From JAFAYN01 sp963733105 (GTDB taxonomy: Bacteria; Gemmatimonadota; Gemmatimonadetes; Longimicrobiales; Longimicrobiaceae): 64,000 nucleotides of DNA. Made by a program: the position numbers and the translations under genes. Below are positions 24,227 to 32,002 of this stretch, one piece after another; positions within the stretch are counted from its first letter, which is position 1; the number at the start of each line of letters is the position of its first letter. The notes under the pieces are model-generated. The model ran no database searches, was not told the DNA's origin, and saw nothing but the letters and a program-made list of their open reading frames with translations. Location: the NCBI GenBank assembly GCA_963733105.1, contig CAVTCB010000010.1, positions 434,001-498,000 of the forward strand, read 5' to 3'.

Positions 24227-25720
24227 GTGCCGAACCCTCGCGCCCGTCACGCACCCCTGCTCGCCCTCGCCGCCGCGCTGGCGCTCGCCCCCGCGGCGCG
24301 CGCGCAGGACCCCTCGCACGAGGAGGTGCGCCGCCTGGCCGGCGCCTTCCTGGGCGACACCCCGCTCCTGCGCGACCTGCAGTCGCTGGTGGACGAGGTG
24401 GGCGGTCGCGCCACCGGCTCCGAGGCCAACCTGCGCTCCGTGGAGTGGGCGCTCGCCCGCTTCCGCGAGGCGGGCGTCGACGCGCGCCGCGAGGAGTTCA
24501 CCATGCCCGCCCTCTGGCTGGAGCGCGCCGCCTCCGCGGTCGTGCAGGGGGAGGGCGTCAGCTTCTCGCCGCGCGTGGCCGCCATGCCGTTCTCCGCGCC
24601 CACCCCCCGCGGCGGCACCCGCGCCCCGCTCCTGGACGCCGGCTACGGAACCGAGGCCGACTTCGCGCGCCTGGGCGGCCGGGCCCGCGGCGCCTTCCTC
24701 CTGGTGGAGACGCGCGAGCTGGAGGACGTGGAGGGGCTGTTCCGCGAGTACGCCGAGGCCGCCGAGATCGAGAAGCGCGCCTTCGCCGCCGGCGTCACCG
24801 GCGTCGTGTACGTCGGCTCCCGCCCCGGCAACGGGCTCTACCGCCACAACGTCTCCGTCGGCGCCGCCAACACCCGGCCCATGCTGGTGATGGAGCGCGA
24901 CGCCGGTCTGCGGGCGCTCCGGCTCCTGCGCACGGGGAAGCCGCTCGTCCTGAGCGCCGACCTGGACCTCCGCACCGGCCCCGCCTACCCCAGCTACAAC
25001 GTCGTCGGCGAGATCCGCGGCGCCACCCGCCCCGACGAGGTCGTGGTCATGGGCGCGCACCTGGACTCGTGGGACCTGGGCGGCGGCGCCCTCGACAACG
25101 GCGCCAACGTCGTCGCCCTGATCGACGTCGCGCGGCAGATGAAGCGGCTGGGAATCCGCCCCGCGCGCACCCTCCGCTTCGTCCTGTGGAACGGCGAGGA
25201 GCAGGGGATGATCGGGTCGTGGGGGTACACGAAGACCCACGCCGCCGAGCTGGACCGCCACGTCATGGCGTCCTCGTTCGACATCGGGTGCGGGAGGATC
25301 ACCGGCTTCTTCACCGGCGGCCGTCCCGAGGTGGCCGCCGCCACCGACCGGGCGCTCGCGCCCATCGCGGGGCTGGGGCCGTTCACCCAGGTGGACCAGC
25401 CCATCGTGGGCACCGACAACTTCGACTTCATGCTGGAGGGCGTCGCCAACCTGGTCGCCAACCAGGAGCCCGCCGAGTACGGCCCCAACTACCACGCCCG
25501 CTCCGACGAATTCCACCGCTGCGACCCCCAGCAGCTCCGCCTCAACACCGCCGTCGCCGCCGCGCTCGCGTACGGCTTCGCCAGCGACCCCGCGGCCTTT
25601 CCCCGGCACACCCGTGCCGACCTGGAGGCGCTGATGCGCCGCACCGACCTGGAGCAGCAGATGCGCTCCATGGGGGTGTGGGAGGAGTGGGCGGCTGGCC
25701 GTCGAGGTCGTAAGCCGTAG
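24227..25720 (+). CDS. Secreted M28-family zinc aminopeptidase/carboxypeptidase
   Basis: 497 residues from GTG 24227; the first 25 residues (RHAPLLALAAALALAPAARA) are a signal peptide, and the open frame extends 60 bases further upstream without one. The PA-type domain precedes the peptidase domain. Zinc ligands: H in MGAHLDSWD, D in GALDNGAN, E-E in NGEEQGMIG, D in SSFDIGCG, and H in YHARSDEFH near the C-terminus. Cleaves N- or C-terminal residues outside the cell. A multi-hairpin element begins about 11 bases after the stop. Confidence 0.92.
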   Translation: MPNPRARHAPLLALAAALALAPAARAQDPSHEEVRRLAGAFLGDTPLLRDLQSLVDEVGGRATGSEANLRSVEWALARFREAGVDARREEFTMPALWLERAASAVVQGEGVSFSPRVAAMPFSAPTPRGGTRAPLLDAGYGTEADFARLGGRARGAFLLVETRELEDVEGLFREYAEAAEIEKRAFAAGVTGVVYVGSRPGNGLYRHNVSVGAANTRPMLVMERDAGLRALRLLRTGKPLVLSADLDLRTGPAYPSYNVVGEIRGATRPDEVVVMGAHLDSWDLGGGALDNGANVVALIDVARQMKRLGIRPARTLRFVLWNGEEQGMIGSWGYTKTHAAELDRHVMASSFDIGCGRITGFFTGGRPEVAAATDRALAPIAGLGPFTQVDQPIVGTDNFDFMLEGVANLVANQEPAEYGPNYHARSDEFHRCDPQQLRLNTAVAAALAYGFASDPAAFPRHTRADLEALMRRTDLEQQMRSMGVWEEWAAGRRGRKP

Positions 25721-25730
25721 GGCGAAGGGC

Positions 25731-25872
25731 AGGGTTCGGGCGTGCCCCCCGCTGGCGCGGGGGTCGGGCTGCGGCTCCGTAGGACACGATACGACCGTGT
25801 CCAACGGAGTCGAGCCCCGGCAAACTGCGCCGGGTCTCGCCCCTTCGGGCTCGCATCCCTCACGCAACTGCT
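25731..25872 (+). repeat. Multi-hairpin interspersed element, copy 3 (3' of the M28 gene)
   Basis: Same strand as the peptidase gene and about 11 bases after its stop. The first hairpin is CCCCCCGC/GCGGGGG. The second has CTCCGT-GGACACG and CGTGTCC-ACGGAG around GATACGAC. The third has CCCCGGC/GCCGGGT around AAACTGC. It ends with CCCCTTCGGGC and CCTCACGCAACTGCT. Confidence 0.9.
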
Positions 25873-25921
25873 GACTGCGCGCGGAGTTGTAGTAGGAGCT
25901 ACCCCCGGGAGGAGGTGGGGT

Positions 25922-25979
25922 GCTCCCGGAGGAATCCGCACTGTTTGAGCGAAGCGAGTTGGCGGATTCCGGAGGGAGC
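25922..25979. repeat. Long palindrome with internal GGA/GGA mismatch
   Basis: GCTCCC-GGA-GGAATCCGC pairs with GCGGATTCC-GGA-GGGAGC around a 22-base loop that itself contains GAGCGAAGCGAG. It lies between element copy 3 and the convergent lipoprotein gene. The loop sequence is unlike any terminator. The rest of the gap, 25,980-26,012, shows nothing. Confidence 0.75.
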
Positions 25980-26012
25980 GCCCCGCCGACGACCCCACGG
26001 CCGGCTTCGGGA

Positions 26013-26567
26013 TCAGGGAGACGAGCGTGCCGCGGCGGACCTCGTGCACCAGATCCACCGGCGCGACGGGTCGCGGAGAGTGTCGGGGGACGATCCGAAG
26101 ACGCGGGCGAGCGCCGGGCGCCCCGTGCCGGCCGCCCGCGCCCGCCGCTGCTCGGCGAAGAGGTCGCAGGCCCGCGCGCGCTGCTCCGGGGTGAGGAGCG
26201 CCGCCACGCCGGACACCGCCGCGCCGTTGTTGCGCCCCATCCGGCCGAGGAGGGCCATCCCCCACGTCCCCACCGACTGCGGGCGGCCGGCCCGGGCCGG
26301 GCGGGACGCCCGCTGGTTGAGCGTGTCCAGCAGCGGCGCGTTGCTCCGGGTGAGCCAGACGCCGATGGAGTCGATGGCGGCCACCTGCTCCGCGCTCAGG
26401 CCGAGCTGCTCGCGGAACCCCAGCACCGCGTACACCGACGGCGCCGCCAGCATCTCCGGGGTGAGGGCGACGGCGAAGGCCTCCCCCACCGGGGGGGCCT
26501 CGCCGCCGCGCGACACGCACCCCGCGAGCGCGGCGGCCAGCGCCGCTCCGATCCACGTCCTCCTCAT
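26013..26567 (-). CDS. Lipoprotein with Spy/CpxP-like region
   Basis: 184 residues from ATG 26567 with GGGAGG before it. Lipobox LAGC at the end of MRRTWIGAALAAALAGCVSR. The mature part is helical, including GFREQLGLSAEQVAAID and ALLTPEQRARACDLFAEQ, which resemble the L-T-x-x-Q helical periplasmic chaperone type. The last 20 residues (IWCTRSAAARSSP) look atypical, and the true end may lie in another frame. Transcribed in the same direction as DUF218 and separated from it by 44 bases. Confidence 0.6.
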   Translation of the reverse strand: MRRTWIGAALAAALAGCVSRGGEAPPVGEAFAVALTPEMLAAPSVYAVLGFREQLGLSAEQVAAIDSIGVWLTRSNAPLLDTLNQRASRPARAGRPQSVGTWGMALLGRMGRNNGAAVSGVAALLTPEQRARACDLFAEQRRARAAGTGRPALARVFGSSPDTLRDPSRRWIWCTRSAAARSSP

Positions 26568-26611
26568 GCGTCCTCCCGCGTGGAAGGGTCCTGCTGCGCC
26601 CCCCGGACGGT

Positions 26612-27406
26612 CTACCTTCGCCCCACCGCGATCGCCCGCCCCGCGCGCCGGTCCGCCGCCCGCCGCCGCTCCGACACCCCGTCCCAGTCCCCCGGCCCCC
26701 CCGCCGCCGCGATCCACCGCTCCCCGCCCGCGATCCGGTTCACCCGCGCGATCTCGTCCAGCCGCCGGCGCAGCTCGTCGTGCGTCAGCGAGGGGGCGTC
26801 CGCGTACCCCGGGTGCTCCTGCTCCATCAGGCGCTCCACGGCGTGCCCGTCCCCCTCCTCCAGCGCCTGGAGCCACTCGTTGAGGAAGATCATGATCTTG
26901 CACTCCTCCAGCGCCCGGTCGATCAGTTCCCGCGGCGAGAGCCCCGACGGCGCCGAGACGAAGGAGAAGTCGTAGCTCCCCCCCAGCACCTTGCGGAACA
27001 CCCAGGCCGCGCGGGAAAGGTGGAAGTCCGAGGTGACCACGCGGATGGACGTCCACCCGTTGGGCTCCAGGAACATCTCCCGGGTGAAGTACACGTTCCC
27101 CAGCGTGTCCTTGGCCTCCTCCTCCAGCAGGAGCGCCTCCGCGGGGACCCCCAGCCCGCGCGCGTGCGCCGCCATGGCCGCCGCCTCCGTCACCGGGGGC
27201 TCCGGCTGCGTGAGCCCGCAGCGCCCCGAGAGGATGATGCGCGGGGCGATCCCGCGGCGGAAGAGCTCCACCGCGCGCTCCACCCGCGCCTGCGCCACCG
27301 TGGGGAGCGTGCCGTCGGCGCCGACGCCCCCGCCCAGCACCACCACGGCGTCCGCGGGGTAGTCGTCGTCCTCCGTCTCCGTCCGTTCGTCTTCCGCGAA
27401 AGTCAA
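26612..27406 (-). CDS. DUF218/YdcF-like protein
   Basis: 264 residues; TTG start at 27406 overlaps the stop of the glycosyltransferase gene (TTGA), indicating coupling. Signature blocks: DAVVVLGGGVG near the N-terminus, ILSGRCGLT, and SDFHLSRAAWVFRKVLG (S-x-x-H-x-x-R). Members bind nucleotide-like ligands or act on envelope precursors; this one has no membrane helix. Co-transcription with a glycosyltransferase suggests cell-surface polymer or glycan metabolism. Confidence 0.82.
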   Translation of the reverse strand: MTFAEDERTETEDDDYPADAVVVLGGGVGADGTLPTVAQARVERAVELFRRGIAPRIILSGRCGLTQPEPPVTEAAAMAAHARGLGVPAEALLLEEEAKDTLGNVYFTREMFLEPNGWTSIRVVTSDFHLSRAAWVFRKVLGGSYDFSFVSAPSGLSPRELIDRALEECKIMIFLNEWLQALEEGDGHAVERLMEQEHPGYADAPSLTHDELRRRLDEIARVNRIAGGERWIAAAGGPGDWDGVSERRRAADRRAGRAIAVGRR

Positions 27407-29046
27407 AGCAGGTTCAGCTCGTGGGACAGCTTGCGGGCCACGCTCGCCCAGTCGTAGCGGTCGCGGGCCACGCCGTACAGCGTCGCCTTGTGGCGCTCCC
27501 CCACCTCCAGGGCCAGGGGGACGTGGCGGACGATGTCGGCCACCGTGCGCTCCGTGGCGGGGCTCAGCTTCATGGCCTCCGCGTCCCCCGGGGGGAGCGC
27601 CTCGGCCACCGAGTCGATGCTGGCCCGCATCCCCGCGAAGTAGGTGCCCAGCGGGAAGGCCCCGGACGCCAGCGCCTCCAGGAACACCAGCGGCCCCGCC
27701 TCCTTCACCACCGAGGGGAACACCGCCACGTCGCAGCAGGGGAAAAGATAACGCAGCTCGCGGTGCGTCAGGTAGCCGGTGAACACCACCCGGTCGCGGC
27801 GGACGTGCGCCCGCGCCGCGGCGTAGTAGGCGTCCAGCTCCCCGCGCGCGTCCAGCTGCTCCAGGAAGCGGGCCACCTGCGTCAGCTCCGTCCCCCCCGT
27901 GTCCCCCTGCGGCGCCCCCTCCAGCAGGCGCCCCTCCGCCACGATCCGCTCCACCAGGGCCCGCTCGCCGTGCTCCAGCGCCCAGAGCATCGCCTCCAGC
28001 GGCTCGCGCAGCGGGCCGTGCCCCACCACCAGGAGGCGCAGGTCGGGGCGGCGCTCCAGGATCAGCGGGAGGGCGGCCACCACGCTCTGTATCCCCTTGG
28101 GCGAGATCAGCCGCCCCACGAAGAGGAGCGTCGCGTCCGTCTCCCAGCGCACCGCGTCCAGCTTCGCCTCCACGTCGGCGTCCGGCGCCTTGCCGTCGTA
28201 CGCCCCCTCGGCGTCCAGCAGTGCGCGCAGCTCCGCCCCCTCCAGGTCTCCGCGCAGCCCGGCGAGCATCGCCTCCGTCTGCGCCGCGGTCTTCCCGCGC
28301 GGCACCCCGGCCAGCGCCTCCCCCATCGCCGCCACGTTGGCGCGGCGCCCGGCGCGGGCGACGGGCTCGAACTGGCGGGTGTCCACCCCCAGGTGAAGCT
28401 CCGAGAACTTCTCCTCCAGCCCCGGCACTCCGCCGAGGGTGGCGCGCACCCGCTCGCGCATCTCGTCCCCGATCACGAACACCCGCCGCGCCGCCGTGAA
28501 CGCCTCCGTGGCCATGCGCAGGAAGCGGGGGTCGCGCTTGACCGCGTACTCCAGCGCGCTCCCGTGCGGCATCACCGCGAAGGGGATTCCCGCCGCCTCC
28601 CCCACCCGCTGCGCCACCACGGACATCAGCACCGCGTGGTTGGCGTGCAGCGAGCCGATCCCGTTCTCCGCCACGATGCGCCGCAGCGCGCGGACGTTGC
28701 GCTCCAGGTAGTCCTCCACCTCCGCGTCCGTCAGCTCCACCATGGGGACCACGCGCGGGAACTCCTCGTAGCGGTCCCACACGTACACCGGGAGGAGGTC
28801 GCCCAGCACCGGGCGGTGGAGGACGCAGCACCCGGGCTCGGGGGAGTCGCGGCGGAAGACGGTCTCCACGCTCCCGTCCGGGTGGTACAGGCGCGCCTCG
28901 GAGATGAAGGGGTAGCGCTCCGGGTGGTTCTCCTGCGCCACCAGGTGGACCGTCTCCCCCTGGCGGCAGAGCGACTCCACGATGGAGCGCGTCCACAGGT
29001 TGCTCCCCGAGCCTTCCAGCAGGTACCCGTGCAGGATGCAGATCAT
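27403..29046 (-). CDS. GT4-type glycosyltransferase
   Basis: 547 residues from ATG 29046. GT-B fold: N-terminal HGYLLEGSGSNLW, then LFVGRLISPKGIQSVVAAL, and VKEAGPLVFLEALASG with the E-x7-E motif that contacts the nucleotide-sugar donor. Longer than typical GT4 enzymes because of an insertion around residues 230-330. The donor sugar is not predictable. Operon with the following DUF218 gene; the methyltransferase gene upstream ends 68 bases before it and probably also belongs. Confidence 0.88.
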   Translation of the reverse strand: MICILHGYLLEGSGSNLWTRSIVESLCRQGETVHLVAQENHPERYPFISEARLYHPDGSVETVFRRDSPEPGCCVLHRPVLGDLLPVYVWDRYEEFPRVVPMVELTDAEVEDYLERNVRALRRIVAENGIGSLHANHAVLMSVVAQRVGEAAGIPFAVMPHGSALEYAVKRDPRFLRMATEAFTAARRVFVIGDEMRERVRATLGGVPGLEEKFSELHLGVDTRQFEPVARAGRRANVAAMGEALAGVPRGKTAAQTEAMLAGLRGDLEGAELRALLDAEGAYDGKAPDADVEAKLDAVRWETDATLLFVGRLISPKGIQSVVAALPLILERRPDLRLLVVGHGPLREPLEAMLWALEHGERALVERIVAEGRLLEGAPQGDTGGTELTQVARFLEQLDARGELDAYYAAARAHVRRDRVVFTGYLTHRELRYLFPCCDVAVFPSVVKEAGPLVFLEALASGAFPLGTYFAGMRASIDSVAEALPPGDAEAMKLSPATERTVADIVRHVPLALEVGERHKATLYGVARDRYDWASVARKLSHELNLL

Positions 29047-29114
29047 GGCGCCCTCGCGTGGCGGAGGTGGCGGTGCCCGCCGGGACCTGCGCAAGGGTGC
29101 GGCCAGACTTCCGG

Positions 29115-29639
29115 TCAGCCGTCCGGCGGCGCCGCGACGACGCAGAGCCCCAGGTGGGGCGGCAGCTCCGCGCGGAGGGTCCGCTCCACCGCGAAGCCGT
29201 GCTCCCGCAGGAACGCCGCGCACGCCTCCGCGGCCCGTTCCAGCTGCGCCCGCGAGGGCGGCTCGTAGAACAGGTACAGCCGCCCGCCCGGGGCGAGGAG
29301 CCGGCGGACCGCCGCCAGCTCGCGGGCCGGATTCAGCCAGAACACGTTCACGTTGACCGCGAAGACCCGGTCGAACCGCTCGTCGAGGTCGGCGTCCGCG
29401 AGGGCGGCCCTCAGCAGCCGGACCCTCCCGGAGCGGACGTGCGCGCGGTTCCTGACCTCCGCCGCCGCGACCGCCGCCGCGGAGCGGTCGATGCCGACGA
29501 CGCGCACGTCGTCGTGCCCCTCGCAGATCAGCTCGACGGCGACGCCCCTCCCGCAGCCGACCTCCAGGATACGCTCACCCGGCCGCGGCGCGAGCACGCC
29601 GACGGCCCAGCTCAGGCGCTGGGGAACTGGAGAGGGCAT
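29115..29639 (-). CDS. SAM-dependent methyltransferase (class I)
   Basis: 174 residues from ATG 29639; upstream in-frame codons run through GC-rich hairpin repeats and are not coding. Motif I is ILEVGCGRGVAVELI, and motif II is VVGIDRSAAAVAAA. A catalytic or structural FWLNPARELAAVRRLLAPGG follows. Likely small-molecule or glycan methylation. Upstream of the glycosyltransferase on the same strand. Confidence 0.85.
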   Translation of the reverse strand: MPSPVPQRLSWAVGVLAPRPGERILEVGCGRGVAVELICEGHDDVRVVGIDRSAAAVAAAEVRNRAHVRSGRVRLLRAALADADLDERFDRVFAVNVNVFWLNPARELAAVRRLLAPGGRLYLFYEPPSRAQLERAAEACAAFLREHGFAVERTLRAELPPHLGLCVVAAPPDG

Positions 29640-29684
29640 GATCGAAGGTCGAGATGAATCCGTGTGAGCCGAGGACCCGTGCCC

Positions 29685-29912
29685 CTCACCCCCCGGCCCC
29701 CTCTCCCACGAGGGGAGAGGGGGAGAACACCTGGGATCAGGGGGAGGACCTGCCGGCGGGCGGCCTCCGCGCGCCCCCACCCGGCTCGCTTTAGGCTCGC
29801 CACCCTCCCCCGTTCCGGGGGAGGGGCATCTCCACGCTTCGATTCTTACCGTCGGCGTGTCGTGCAGGCCCCCACCCCAAACCCTTCCCCCGCAAGCAGG
29901 GGAGGGGGGAAC
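29685..29912. repeat. Cluster of three C-run/G-run hairpins
   Basis: Three short palindromes within 230 bases: CCCCTCTCCC-ACGA-GGGGAGAGGGG, CCCTCCCCCG-TTC-CGGGGGAGGG, and CCTTCCCC-CGCAAGC-AGGGGAGGGG. These are intergenic repeat units of a type common in very GC-rich genomes. They fill the gap upstream of the methyltransferase gene. Confidence 0.7.
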
Positions 29913-29929
29913 TGCATGTACGACAAGCA

Positions 29930-30068
29930 GTTACGTGAGGGATGAGAGCCCGAAGGGGCGAGACCCCGCGTAGTTTGCGGGGGCTCGACTCCGTTAAGCA
30001 CGGTTGTATCGTGCTTTACGGAGCCGCAGCCCGACCCCGCGCCAGCGGGGGCACGCCCGAACCCCGCC
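29930..30068 (-). repeat. Multi-hairpin interspersed element, copy 4 (3' of the gamma-glutamyltransferase gene)
   Basis: Sense strand is reverse, the same as the upstream gene, and it begins about 10 bases after that gene's stop. Stems: CCCCGC/GCGGGG with TGGC loop; CTCCGT-AAGCACG and CGTGCTT-ACGGAG around GATACAAC; CCCCGC/GCGGGG around AAACTAC. It ends CCCCTTCGGGCTCTC. Confidence 0.9.
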
Positions 30069-30078
30069 CTCGACAAGT

Positions 30079-31986
30079 CTACCAGGCGATCCCGTAGTCC
30101 TCGCCGTGGTTGCTGGACCCCCCCCACAGCGTGCCGTTCTTCCGGTCGAACCAGATGGCGTTGATCGGCCCCGAGGTCCGGTCCTCGAACACCAGCGTGT
30201 ACCCCATCCGCCGCAGCTCCTGCCGCACCCAGGGGGGCGTTTGCTCCTGGAGGAGGAGCCGCCCCGGCTGCGACTCGTGCGCGCCGAAGGAGGCGCGCAT
30301 CTGGAAGGAGTTGACGTTGGCCGCCTCGGTGGCCTCCTGCACCGTCATCCCGAACTCCACCACGTTCAGGAAGAACTGCAGGAGGTTCTGGTCCTGGCTG
30401 TCCCCGCCCTGCACCGCGAACGACAGGAAGGGCTTGCCGTCCCGGAGCGCCATCGTGGGCGTGAGCGTCACCCGCGGCCGCTTCCCCGGCTCCACCACGT
30501 TGAAGGGGCCCTCCGCCGGGTCGGTCACGAAGCTCTGCATCCGCTGGCTCAGCCCCACCCCGGTCCGCCCGGCGATCACCGCGGGAACCCACCCGCCGCT
30601 GGGGGTGATGGACACCACCCACCCCTCCGCGTCCGCCGCTTCCACGGTGGTGGTCCCCGAGTAGAACGGCTCGTCGAAGACGGAGCCCCCGGCCGCGGCG
30701 ACGCTCCCGCTGGGGCGCCGGTCGTGCGCGGGGGCGGGGGAGGCGGCGGCGCTGTCCCCCGCCTCCGGGCGCACCCCGGTGGTGTGCCAGCTCCGCAGCT
30801 GCCGGGCGAAGGGGTTGGTCCCGCCCTGGAAGGGGTAGGGGTCGCCGGGGCGGGCGTCCGGGTCGTTGCGCGTCCAGTCGATGGCCGCGGCCCGCTGGCG
30901 CGCGTACTCCTCCGAGAGGAGGCCGCGGATCGGCTCCTCGGGGGGGAAGGCGGGGTCGCCGTAGTAGAAGTCGCGGTCGGCGAAGGCCAGGTTCATGGCC
31001 TGGTAGACGGCGTGCACGTAGCGGGCGCTGTTGTACCCCATCGCCTTCACGTCGAAGTTCTCCAGGATGTTGAGCGCCTGGAGCATCGCCGGGCCCTGCG
31101 TCCAGTGGGTCAGCTTGTAGACGTCGATCCCCCGGTAGTTGACGCTGACCGGCTCCTCGATCTTCACCCGCCAGTTCGCCAGGTCCTCCAGGGTGAACAG
31201 GCCCCCCTCCTCCCGCGTCCCGCGCACCAGCTCGGCGGCGATGTCGCCCCGGTAGAAGCGGTCCTGCGCGGCGAGGATGGCCTCCTTCCGGCTCCGCCCC
31301 CGGGCCAGCGCCTCCCGCTCGGTCTCCACCAGCTTGCGGAGCGTGGCGGCCAGGTCGGGCTGGCGGAAGATCTCCCCGGGGTGCGGCGCCTCGCGCGCCT
31401 GGCCCGCGTGCGGGAGCATCACGGCGCGCGAGTAGCGCCACCGCCGGATCTGCTCCTTGTTGCGCTCGATGCTGTTGGCGGTCTGCGCCTCGATCGGGTA
31501 GCCGTCGGCCATCTGGATGGCGGGGGCGAGCACCTCGGCCAGCGACAGCTTCCCGTACTCGGCCAGCATGGTCATCAGCCCGCCGGGGGTGCCGGGGGTG
31601 GTGGCCGCGAGCGGGCCGAACTCGGGCGGGTGCTGCATCCCGCGGGAGCGGAAGTACTCGGCGGTGGCGCCGGTGGGGGCGACGCCCAGGGCGTTGATCC
31701 CGATCACCTTCCCGGTGTGCGGGTTGTAGATCAGCGCCTGCGTCTCGCCGCCCCAGCTCAGGACGTCCCACATGGTGGAGGTGGCGGCGAGCATGGCCGC
31801 GGCGGCGTCCACGGCGTTGCCGCCCCGCTGGAACATCATGGCGCCGGCGGTGGCCGCCAGCGGCTTCCCGGTGATGGCCATCCAGTGCCGCCCGTGCAGC
31901 GGCGGCTTCTGGGTCTGCTGCGCCGGGAGCGCCGCAGGGAGGGCGAGCGCCGCGAGGAGGAGGGCGCGGGACGCGGTCGGGTGCAT
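30079..31986 (-). CDS. Gamma-glutamyltransferase-family N-terminal nucleophile hydrolase
   Basis: 635 residues. Signal peptide to about residue 22 (ALALPAALPAQQ). GMQHPPEFGPLAATTPGTPG is the typical N-terminal domain, MGYNSARYVHAVYQAMNLAF the helical region before cleavage, and GTTTVEAAD (Thr at about 445-447) supplies the nucleophilic threonine of the small subunit. SGGWVPAVIAG and GIGLSQRM-like blocks follow. Cleaves gamma-glutamyl bonds such as glutathione in the periplasm. An insertion rich in Ala/Pro/Ser at about 410-430 precedes the cleavage site. Amidase gene lies immediately upstream on the same strand (16 bases). Confidence 0.9.
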   Translation of the reverse strand: MHPTASRALLLAALALPAALPAQQTQKPPLHGRHWMAITGKPLAATAGAMMFQRGGNAVDAAAAMLAATSTMWDVLSWGGETQALIYNPHTGKVIGINALGVAPTGATAEYFRSRGMQHPPEFGPLAATTPGTPGGLMTMLAEYGKLSLAEVLAPAIQMADGYPIEAQTANSIERNKEQIRRWRYSRAVMLPHAGQAREAPHPGEIFRQPDLAATLRKLVETEREALARGRSRKEAILAAQDRFYRGDIAAELVRGTREEGGLFTLEDLANWRVKIEEPVSVNYRGIDVYKLTHWTQGPAMLQALNILENFDVKAMGYNSARYVHAVYQAMNLAFADRDFYYGDPAFPPEEPIRGLLSEEYARQRAAAIDWTRNDPDARPGDPYPFQGGTNPFARQLRSWHTTGVRPEAGDSAAASPAPAHDRRPSGSVAAAGGSVFDEPFYSGTTTVEAADAEGWVVSITPSGGWVPAVIAGRTGVGLSQRMQSFVTDPAEGPFNVVEPGKRPRVTLTPTMALRDGKPFLSFAVQGGDSQDQNLLQFFLNVVEFGMTVQEATEAANVNSFQMRASFGAHESQPGRLLLQEQTPPWVRQELRRMGYTLVFEDRTSGPINAIWFDRKNGTLWGGSSNHGEDYGIAW

Positions 31987-32002
31987 GGTTCGGGTCTCCG
32001 TG

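Noticed and set aside
29685..29912. G-run hairpin cluster as a CRISPR array
   Set aside because: Units differ in sequence and spacing, and there are no uniform repeats with unique spacers.
594..30068. The multi-hairpin elements as integron attC sites
   Set aside because: They follow stops and form hairpins, but the required GTTRRRY and RYYYAAC core sites are not both present and no integrase is in the window.
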